NCBI RefSeq assembly: GCF_000003605.2 | Contig: NW_003156244.1 | Coordinates: 43,966 to 72,745, forward strand | Source: Saccoglossus kowalevskii | Taxonomy: Eukaryota; Hemichordata; Enteropneusta; Harrimaniidae | Reading direction: 5' to 3' | DNA length: 28,780 nt | In this document: positions 21,631 to 28,780 of the stretch, piece by piece | Position numbering within the stretch: the stretch's first letter is position 1 | Layout: each line of letters begins with the position of its first letter | Translations under genes and position numbers: made by a program | The notes under the pieces: generated by a model | The model's database searches: none | The model's input: the letters and a program-made list of their open reading frames with translations, nothing else | What the model was told of the DNA's origin: nothing

Positions 21631-22145
21631 ATATATATGTGAAGATTCCCAGGAGTGCTTAGTTGTAAAATATTGATCGTAATTACCTGTATTGTATAAA
21701 CCGATAAAATATATAGATATCACAAAATACGTTTCACCATTCTGCTATGGTTTATCCTTTATACAAAAAAGCTAATTTTTCACTTTTAAATCAATCCATG
21801 TTCATATCCTCGACTGTTCTGACTCCATTCGTTGTAATTTAATACTGTACACATATTACTTGACATGTTATTACAACATTACAAATTCATTCATCCATTT
21901 GGCTATCAGGCCCCAATGCTGAATTCAAATTTTGAGATAATGGCTTATTTTAGTTTTCCCAATTCTCGGGGTGAGCGGAATTACAGATTATTTTAATCCC
22001 ATGTGCAATCCCGCTAGAATGTATATATGTGAAGATTCCCAGGAGAGCTTAATTGTAAGTTATATTGCAGCACGATGAACCGCAAATAAATGCATCTTAA
22101 ATACCCGCTTTGTATACACTAATAATATGTTACAGATATTGCAGT
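21631..22145. repeat. Pair of dispersed direct repeats (21631-21722 and 22021-22145)
   Basis: Both copies start with TATATGTGAAGATTCCCAGG and AGCTTA/GCTTAG, then TTGTAA. They end with ACCTGTATTGTATA-like sequence and (A)GATAT. The first copy lacks about 35 nt present in the second. They are the same strand and about 390 nt apart, which fits a short interspersed element or a segmental duplication. Confidence 0.65.
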
Positions 22146-22717
22146 TTGCATCACAAAAACATGTGACTATAATGGAGCCGTTTAACCCTCCAAACACCTG
22201 GCTGGCTTTTACTATCCGTAAAACAACCCACATGACTTTACCTGCAGCAAATCAAACAGTATGTCTAACATGGGAATTATAGAAACACACATAACAAATA
22301 TTGTATTAATAAATTGGTGGGCAAAAGTGTTAACAAACACGATACACAATATCGAACGATAATGACACGTATATGTGTGGCAATGTGTTTGTGTTGGTTT
22401 AACTCTGGTGGGGGTCGCTGCCAGGGCACTTGACTCATAGGCACATTCAAGTGTACAATCTGAGCTCGAGTTCACGGTGAATCATGAACGAACTGAAATA
22501 ATCTTGACAAATTCTGCAAATCCTTAATAAATATTTGTGATATTTCAATCAAGTCATCATCAAACATGGCGTATATGCAACGTGTCAAAAGCGGAAAATA
22601 AATTAAATTCAGACATAATGAATTAAGGATGATTTGGGCTATAAGACAAGACGTTTGGTTTTAATATCATTCAAGTGTTGGCAATGATTGTCGATATCAC
22701 TATGCTAGATCTTGACG
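22146..22717. other. Intergenic, no recognisable gene
   Basis: The minus frame 22212-22475 (87 codons) has no recognisable motif. No other structure seen. Confidence 0.4.
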
Positions 22718-22772
22718 ATAAATATATATATAAATATATATATATATAATATATACATATATATATATATAT
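22718..22772. repeat. AT dinucleotide microsatellite
   Basis: Imperfect (TA)n of about 55 nt, interrupted by AAA, AAT and ACAT. Confidence 0.9.
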
Positions 22773-23236
22773 TGAAACAATGTTCTAATTAAGAATGTCG
22801 ACAATGGTATAACTAATACTAATTATGTATTTCGGTAATGTGTGACACCCTGCGAACAACATCGTAATTAGTATTCCACATTATAGTTAACGTAGTAAAA
22901 CACGATATTAACGTATCGGTCAGTCTAGGTTACAAATTATACATGTATGACGTCGATAGCTTGCTTAACGCACGGGTATCTGAAGTCGAGTGTTTCGCGG
23001 AGAGCAGTTCGTAAAGAGGATACTTTGCTTTTTATTTAATATACGTTTTGAGATTTGACTAGATATTTTCTATTTTGTGTAAAATCAATGGACTAAATCT
23101 CAAATAAATACGTTTTTTCCATGTATTTATTCAGATAACTAAGAGAATTAAAATGCGGGTGCACTTGTACACTTAGTACCCAAACTTACGTATATACATC
23201 ATTTTTACTCTCATTATTCAGGTAGTGTCTATATGC

Positions 23237-23620
23237 CTACAAGATTGTGTGCCATATGAATAGATATTTGGGACAACTAGTTCTGTTAATTATACATTGT
23301 TGACATTTAAAGACACTCAAGTGTCTGTAATATAATGGGAAATGCTGCAAGTAGAATATATATATGTATATCTCCATGAATTTTCGAATGAACAAATCAA
23401 AACAAGTAGTGCCCTCTTCTGTCAAACGTTTCTCAAACCTTAATGATAGAGTCTTCGCTCTCACTCGTATTAACTGGTGGAGGAATTTGGGGTGATTACA
23501 TCTAAAACAGCTATTCTTAGTGCTCTGATTTACACATGATAAGAATATGCTATAATTTGATAGTTTTAATTTTGTAGATACTGTTCCATTGCCAATGACG
23601 TATTTTTCTCGAGGTTTCAA
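23237..23620 (-). other. Unassigned 127-codon minus-strand frame
   Basis: The longest minus-strand ORF without Ns. The N-terminal two thirds is basic and contains five cysteines, including C-x-x-C spacing around residues 38-41 (CFRC); the end turns AT-rich and hydrophobic. I do not recognise a family. In sequence this AT-rich, a 127-codon frame is longer than usual by chance, but there is no initiation, splice or domain support. It could be a decayed mobile-element frame. Confidence 0.2.
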
Positions 23621-23959
23621 CCCTGTTTTTAATTTATAATGATTATTTGATATTTATTAATATTCATTCTCAGTGATTTTCCGTTTTCTTATCTTGGGCA
23701 AAAGGAATTCCTTCATAATTATATTTTAATTCAAGTATTTTTTGTTTTGATATATTATCACCAACTTTTTTTTATTTTCGAGGTCTCTATTCTATTTTCA
23801 ATTTGAGTTTTTTATGTTTTATTTTCGTCGTTGTTATGTTTCTCAGGGCTTCTATATTATTATTTTTTCCACTGACTTGAATAGTTTTCTTACTGCCTCA
23901 CACTGATTTTTTTTTTTTTTTTTTTTTTTTAAAGTTCTCGAGGTTTCTATCCTATTTTG
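23603..23959. repeat. T-rich block with three TCGAGGTTTC-type repeats
   Basis: TTTTCTCGAGGTTTC...CTGTTTTT at 23603-23630 recurs as TTTTCGAGGTCTCTATTCTA at 23775-23800 and TTCTCGAGGTTTCTATCCTA at 23934-23959, each in a T-rich setting and spaced about 160-170 nt. A 24-nt T run lies at 23907-23930. This fits a decayed tandem repeat of about 165 bp. Confidence 0.5.
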
Positions 23960-24049
23960 TCCGTGTTATTTTTTTACTTGTATCATTTGTATAGATTAAG
24001 CTTGATTTAAACTCGTTAAGAATGTTATGCTAATGTTAAACGTGTTGAC

Positions 24050-24183
24050 ATGAGATCACCTTCACACTTTACAGCTGTTTGTCAAATCGTTGGTACTGTA
24101 TATGTTATGGAAAGCTTTAGAGGACCGCCAGCATTAGAAGGACGCATATTAAGAAAAATAACGGAAATTGCCATTTGCCGAGT
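24050..24183 (+). other. Exon-like open stretch with strong splice donor
   Basis: From ATG 24050 a frame is open with a non-repetitive, moderately charged sequence. It meets a consensus donor (CCGA|GTAAGT) at about 24183. The frame itself stays open to 24286. No protein family is recognised and no partner exon was found downstream before the TMEM175 promoter, so this is only a candidate first exon. Confidence 0.15.
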
Positions 24184-24288
24184 AAGTTTCGTTATTTCAA
24201 TATCCGCTAACAAGAAACAAAAGCCGAGAATATTCTATGACTATGTGATTTTAACAAGATGTTTATACTGTAGGCGAATGTTTTAGTA

Positions 24289-24610
24289 CGACGCGAGATG
24301 TCACTATCTTATTTCAAAATGCGAGAATTATTTTCGTAGCCCGAAGCGCGATGTACAAGTCCATAAATATGCAAATGTTTGGGAAAATCCGAGATTATTA
24401 TCAGCCCGATTCCGAGCATGATTAGTGAGACGCGAGATTTGTCGTCGCCTGACACGCGATGACGAGAGTTTAGTGAGACGCGAGATTTGTCGCAGCCTGA
24501 CGCGCGATGACGAGATGTTTAGTGAGACGCGAGATTTGTCGCAGTCTGACACGCGATGACGAGATGTTTAGTGAGACGCGAGATTTGTCGTAGCCTGACG
24601 CGCGATGACA
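24289..24610. repeat. CpG-rich ~49-bp tandem repeat
   Basis: Four units start at 24425, about 24473, about 24522 and about 24571: GTGAGACGCGAGATTTGTCG, then CAGCCTGACGCGCGATGACG and AGATGTTTA. The last is cut short. Diverged earlier copies lie at about 24289-24424, where the ACGCGAGAT, TCGTAGCCCGAAGCGCGATG and ATTAGTGA landmarks recur. CpG is very dense here compared with the AT-rich surroundings. The minus frame 24328-24552 is a repeat artefact. Confidence 0.88.
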
Positions 24611-24934
24611 GTTGACAGTAAAGTCAATCTGATTAAAATAGGTATGTACTTTATTTTTATTTTAAGATTTGGAAGTTCTTCAATGACGGTGAACCAATAC
24701 AATAACACAAAATAAGATATACATGTATAAAAAAACAAAAAACAAATAACAGAACAATATAATATATGACATTAAAAAATTACACGGCGTCCGGCAGTAT
24801 ATTTAATTTAATCAGGTTGGTAGAGGCCATGTAACTTTAACTTTATTGACATTATTCATTTTGAATAGAACATAGTCCAACTAAACTACAATTCATAAAT
24901 ACAATGTATGTATGTTACCGGCTTATGACTACAG
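24611..24934. other. AT-rich spacer upstream of the TMEM175 promoter
   Basis: A-rich on the plus strand, without coding frames or recognisable repeats. Confidence 0.5.
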
Positions 24935-25164
24935 GTACACGTCTCACGTGTACAGTAACGGGCATAAACTTCTAACAACATCTGATTGTAATCAGGAAAA
25001 AGAAATTTACAAATACTCGGGTAGTTGGAATGTGCGCCCTCAGTGTCCAACATTCGCACATGGCGGAAACGAAAGTAACTTCGTGACCTTTGCCTTGTGA
25101 TTGATTAGTCATGTGAGTATTACTCCAGGCAGGACAACTGTGTATCTGTACTAGTGTAGGCAAC
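24935..25164 (+). promoter_or_regulatory. TMEM175: Putative TMEM175 promoter and 5' UTR
   Basis: Seen: an inverted repeat GTACACGT-CTC-ACGTGTAC at 24935-24953 containing a CACGTG E-box (24945-24950); ATGGCGGAAAC at 25060-25070, joining a YY1-like ATGGCGG to an ETS-like GGAA core; and TGACCTTTG at 25084-25092, a nuclear-receptor-type half site. A minimal start-stop uORF (ATGTGA, 25111-25116) lies 54 nt before the main start and supplies the in-frame stop that limits the coding start. E-boxes of the CACGTG class are the TFEB/CLEAR element of lysosomal genes, which would suit a lysosomal channel; that link is inference. Confidence 0.4.
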
Positions 25165-27488
25165 ATGTCCAGTAGCAGTCGCCTTTCCCTGGTTCATGGG
25201 AGCCCAGGAACAGAAGACAGTGATCATCTTAGCCAAGACTTACCGAGCACTGTTCAATATAACCGACAAGAAAGTAGCCATTCAATGACTAGCTCGTCCA
25301 GACTTCAAGCATACAGCGACGCAATATTCTCTATCATCGCAACAGTTATGGTAAGGTAACATAGTCAGTTACTGGAATTCAGATTTTCTAATGAGATACG
25401 GTGACGGATGTAAACTAATAAGTTACTTGTATATCGGGTAATATTCAAAATGTTCTCTGCACTGTGTTTTAATAGCAGGGGACACTGTAATATACCGGGG
25501 TATAACCCTACATGCAAGTTAGTATTGCAGTTTTTTTTTATTAACTCATGGAGGTAAAAGGAAATTACTTCCATGATTAACTGTACTCTTGTTATAACCA
25601 ACAAATTTGAAATTTAATTTCATCATTTTTTTTTTTTCATGTCAAGATATTACCAATTGCGCATGCAAAGATTGAACCCCATGCAGTGAGTATATACATG
25701 TAAATATATCTTTTCCTTTCCTGTACTGAATTTAGTACTTGCTTGCCATCTGTTGCGATTCAATGAAAAATTCTCGAAAAATAAATTAAATTGCAAATTT
25801 AATACAAGCCAGAATCTAGCCGATAATGTGAGGGCACTTACACTGACACTAAGTCTGTTGGGATATCACTCCTTTTTGACGCAATTTATAATTATTTTTC
25901 AAGAATTTTTCATCAGAACCAAAAGCATGGAAGCAAGTCTATGCTTTTAGATGAAGCAGTGAAACTTTTGAAATTATAATTCCATGAACAAATACATTAT
26001 TTCTTAATAATAATAATAAATAAATTGGTGAAAGTGTGCCCAACGTGGGAAAAGAAGTACTACTGTATAATGGCTAATTTTCACTGGGTTTAAATTTTGC
26101 TGATTTAAATTACTATTTCAGGCATATTCAGCGGGTTTTGAATTCACGGTTTGATCATTTAGATAATGTGTGCTATGCTCAATTTTACATATTCACTGAG
26201 TTTTAATTTAGTGCATTTTCCAGTCAGCGAAATAAGCAAAATTAAAACCCAGTGAATAATTAATCCTTTACAGTATATATATTGAATTCTCCCACAGAGT
26301 GGATTTCTACTCTTGATATTGTATTCGTATGAAGTATATGTTTGAAATCTTAGTCTTGTATAGAATATAGACGACTCTTCCAATCTTGTGTTGTCATTCC
26401 TTTGTAACTTTAATAATAACATATCATAGGTAATATTCACACATTAAGTCGCATATTATGTCAAGTATTGAATATTGAAAAGTCCATTGACTAATCTTGA
26501 TTTTCATCCACCTTGTACTGTCACCATAAGTAAATATTTTAACAAGAGATAAATATTCCACAATCTCGAATGTGTCTTCTATTTGTGTATCTCCTTTCTA
26601 TCCTTACAGAGTTTTGAATCCACTTTTATGACAGTACTAGCTCTGCTGTTGGTGGCGTACTTACTCTCTTTTTTCGTTGTTAGTGCAGCATGGGCTGGTC
26701 ACGTCTGGTATGTATATTGCCATTAAGTTATATTGGTTAATAATAATAATAATAATAGCAAGTTACATGTGCAAACGTAATTTTCTTCAGTTATTAAAAA
26801 AATTAAAATAAATTACTCATGGCTGCTGCCATGCATTTGTTCCTTCAATTTCATTTTAAAAGGATATTCACTTATACGATGGACAATGAGTTCCAAAATC
26901 AAGTAGTTCTGTAAGTACAATTAGACAAAATGTCTAAAATGATACAGAGGTTATGGGTTAGTCTTCCTCCAAACCATGCAAAATGGTTAATACTAGTAGT
27001 GGACTGAAATATACCATTTGTACAATGAAACACTCTAACGTACAGATTCAAACAACGCTGAATTTTACGCAAAAGCCCAACAGGTTATTTTTTTAGGGTT
27101 GGTAGACATATGATTAACCCTTGTTCACTGGGAGATTGGTATTCTTATTGGTGGTGGTATTAATATGACGTTAATATGAAGGTACCTCAAAGTATGCACA
27201 AAGACAGTACAGCTGGAGTATCGACTGGCGTGCAGCAAAGGTTGATGCGCAGCGTACTGTCTGAGTGCATACTTTGACGTATACTCGTAATAAACTTATT
27301 ATTGTAAAATCTTTCCTTCCAAGGATGCACCATTGGGATGCCAAAATCCAAAATGTTTAGAACAAAATCAGCGAACTTCTTTGTGTGGAGTCCGATCAAA
27401 TCCTGGTGGCAGCCATGTTTGTTTTTATTGTTACAGGACGCTTACACACGTAATTATTCCATATTTGGAATTCGCATTTCCTAATATG
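25165..27488 (+). CDS. TMEM175: TMEM175 lysosomal cation channel homologue, 5' exons 1-5 (partial)
   Basis: TMEM175 is an endolysosomal K+/H+ channel. Five exons join in consistent phase: 25165-25350, 25647-25685, 26610-26707, 26863-26910 and 27437-27488, each with GT...AG borders. Exon 1 encodes a Ser-rich cytosolic tail and the start of TM1, with R46 and Y50-S51-D52 in the place of the family's RxxxFSD motif, then SIIATVM, where the first Ile is the known gate position. Exon 2 gives ILPIAHAKIEPHA, matching human ILPVTHTEISPEQ. Exon 3 gives TM2, ending FFVVSAAWAGHVW (human FLIVTVAWAAHTR). Exons 4 and 5 give IFTYTMDNEFQNQVV and LTHVIIPYLEFAFPNM, corresponding to the following loop and TM3 with its conserved PY and FP. 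ATG 25165 has A at -3 and follows an in-frame stop at 25114. Phe-to-Tyr in FSD is a variation to note. The donor of exon 5 (GTAGGA) is weak. The rest of the first repeat and the whole second repeat lie beyond the window. Confidence 0.88.
25541..25580. repeat. 40-nt hairpin in TMEM175 intron 1
   Basis: TTAACTCATGGAGGTAA, a 7-nt loop, then TTACTTCCATGATTAA: 16 pairs with one bulged C and one G-U pair. It lies about 65 nt before exon 2 and could be a fold or a remnant of a small inverted-repeat element. Confidence 0.55.
26061..26275. mobile_element. MITE of ~215 bp in TMEM175 intron 2
   Basis: Long terminal inverted repeats face each other: 26061-26107 (TACTGTATAATGGCTAATTT, then TCACTGGGTTTAAATTTTGC) and the reverse complement at 26229-26275, about 80% alike over about 46 bp. 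The ends read TACTGTA...TACAGTA, consistent with TA target duplication, as for Tc1/mariner-derived MITEs. Two further partial copies of the CACTGGGTTTTAATTT block lie inside (about 26123 and 26188), direct to the left end. No coding capacity. Confidence 0.75.
26735..26757. repeat. (TAA)n microsatellite
   Basis: About seven TAA units in intron 3 of the TMEM175 homologue. Confidence 0.9.
27187..27277 (+). ncRNA. MicroRNA-precursor-like hairpin in TMEM175 intron 4
   Basis: The 5' arm TCAAAGTATGCAC-AA-AGACAGTAC-A-GCTG (27187-27215) pairs with the 3' arm CAGC-GTACTGTCT-GA-GTGCATACTTTGA (27250-27277). That gives 13 + 9 + 4 perfect pairs, interrupted only by one 2x2 internal loop and one bulged A. 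The pairing continues outward after a C/C mismatch (27182-27185 with 27279-27282) and inside the loop (TCGAC 27221-27225 with GTTGA 27241-27245). Stem length, small symmetrical defects and a loop suit an animal pri-miRNA, in sense orientation within an intron. I do not recognise the arm as a known family. A short inverted-repeat transposon remnant is the main alternative. Confidence 0.4.
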
Positions 27489-27651
27489 GTAGGATGAAAA
27501 TACCCCGTAAAATACCACAAAGTTACGACACGCTGTAACTTATAGTATGCCGATGAGGTGACAGATATAATAATATTATTTATTATATTACATCTAGTCA
27601 AGGTTAACATTTGGTTGTACACATACATGTCAATTGCACTAATTAAGATAA
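27489..27651 (+). other. Start of TMEM175 intron 5
   Basis: Follows the exon 5 donor. AT-rich with no recognisable structure. Confidence 0.5.
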
Positions 27652-28053
27652 AAAAATAACAAAGAACCTAATAAAATATTCGAACCTGGGGGGACATGCA
27701 CCCACGGATACAGAAAGTTTGTTGGTCAGCTCAATTCTGGAAAGAAAACAATTGGCTGCGTCCAGACAGATAAGTCTCAAACCCGCATAGACGGATACCA
27801 TGGATCCCATACAAAGACTGTTTAGACAAACGAATATCATGATCCAAAAGCTTTTCTTAAGTTCAGGGAAGTGAGTGAATTCAAATGTGATTCTTTTAAT
27901 GTTACTTGGTTCTTGCACATTTATAGTCATTATGAACATGACTACTGTAGGTTTGATTATCACCGTCCAGAGTATTTGTTTTACTGCACTCCTGAAGACA
28001 CATTTTTCATGGTTGGACATCATAGGATGAGCAAATTAATGTCTTCCCCATAG
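27652..28053 (+). pseudogene. Unassigned broken plus-strand frame, 132 codons with one internal stop
   Basis: A plus frame is open from 27652 to the TAG at 28051, broken only by a TAG at 27823-27825. The predicted residues are non-repetitive, with many H, Y, F, C, D and E. The opposite strand is open for 126 codons in the same triplet register (28023-27643), and a third frame encodes a hydrophobic helix (about 27884-28010). GC content is higher than the surrounding sequence. Such openness in three frames is unlikely in neutral AT-rich DNA and suggests a once-coding insert (retroelement or processed gene) within the presumed TMEM175 intron 5. I recognise no family. The hydrophobic frame was considered as TMEM175 exon 6 but has no acceptor in the required phase. 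Confidence 0.3.
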
Positions 28054-28780
28054 ACATTCATGATTTTACATGATTTACATGTTAATACAAAAATTAATAG
28101 TTTAAATTATAATAATTATAGTACTACTGCTAATACTATTGATAATACTGTTTTCAAAGCATGGAATAGAAAGTTACACAGCAACAGTATGTAATGAGTC
28201 AGTGTAATACTATGGTTGTAAATAAAATATATTTGTTATATATGGTAGTTATTTGTGATAAATCTTGTAGAGCAAGTGAGTGTGACTTTAAATAAATAAA
28301 TCATTGATTTTATGAGCTATTTTATTTGTGTCTAAATAATGATTGATTATGTCTTTGTTTGTTTCTGATGCTCGTTGTGGAGATAAGAATTTATTAAGCC
28401 CAGAACAAAGGATCACTAGGGGGTTGACAAACTACATTTCGATCTGCAGAATTTAACTATACTGTAGCATGTAGCTCTATTACAAACAGATATAAACCAA
28501 AAATTTCATTTTGTAAGCTAGATCATTGAAATATGCCTTTTTTCAGTAACAAGGGGTTTATGTTATGTTGGAATGCGATATCTCAAGAATTAGTGATCAG
28601 TGATCTGAATAGTGAATTGCATGATATGATTAAATTTGTGTATTACAAGTCTGTTAACAATTGCAAATTTTTTCGGGGGTTTAGCTAAAAACAGTGTCAC
28701 ATGATCAAATCGGCAACATTGGGCACGCAATATGGTCAGTTGTATTCCACAATATTCAAGCTTTCATAATATATATACTT
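28054..28780. other. Presumed TMEM175 intron, no recognisable feature
   Basis: AT-rich; no exon compatible with phase 0 continuation of TMEM175 was found, so the next exon should lie beyond the window end. Confidence 0.4.

Noticed and set aside
27675-27700. TTCGAACCTGGGG, like a tRNA T-arm in reverse
   Set aside because: The matching T-stem and the anticodon arm are absent on the minus strand, and the B-box lacks its final C.
27884-28031. Hydrophobic plus-strand frame considered as TMEM175 exon 6
   Set aside because: Exon 5 ends in phase 0, and no AG acceptor opens this frame in phase 0 before the helix; a TGA lies just upstream.

Overview
This is a eukaryotic, AT-rich, sparsely coding window. 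It has spliceosomal introns, an intronless rhodopsin-type receptor gene, several minisatellites, decayed retroelements, a MITE and one assembly gap (15341-15588). The gene content and the two retroelement types (one with a YIDD reverse transcriptase, one of DIRS/Ngaro tyrosine-recombinase type) fit a marine invertebrate such as a deuterostome or lophotrochozoan. The sequence alone does not name the species.

Two genes can be supported. (1) An intronless class A G-protein-coupled receptor lies at 8297-9421 (+). It has all seven helices and the classical motifs. A second, overlapping frame (8179-8346) carries five N-glycosylation sequons and looks like a displaced receptor N-terminus, so either the gene or assembly carries a 1-nt shift, or a coding-like upstream ORF overlaps the start. 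(2) The 5' part of a TMEM175 lysosomal cation-channel homologue begins at 25165 (+). Five exons with matching phases can be placed (25165-25350, 25647-25685, 26610-26707, 26863-26910, 27437-27488), and the gene runs off the window. Its introns hold a MITE and a long microRNA-precursor-like hairpin (27187-27277).

Layout: 1-3.3 kb has no recognisable gene and a short 60-bp repeat; 3.3-4.3 kb is a 28/31-bp minisatellite; 4.3-8.2 kb is intergenic, with a possible minus-strand promoter near 5.6 kb and two short repeats; 8.2-9.7 kb is the receptor; 9.7-12.1 kb is intergenic; 12.1-12.6 kb is a decayed reverse-transcriptase fragment; 12.6-15.3 kb is intergenic; 15.27-15.59 kb is a TGTC microsatellite running into the gap; 15.9-16.7 kb is a 19-copy 41-bp minisatellite; 18.9-19.4 kb is a ~118-bp tandem repeat built around a CCATATATGG palindrome; 19.4-21.1 kb (-) is a decayed tyrosine-recombinase retroelement; 21.1-24.3 kb is intergenic with small repeats; 24.3-24.6 kb is a CpG-rich 49-bp tandem repeat; 24.9-27.5 kb is the TMEM175 promoter and 5' exons; and 27.6-28.05 kb is an unexplained stretch open in several frames.

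The two genes show no sign of working together. Splice sites, start codons and family calls were read by eye from the sequence; no database search was run.
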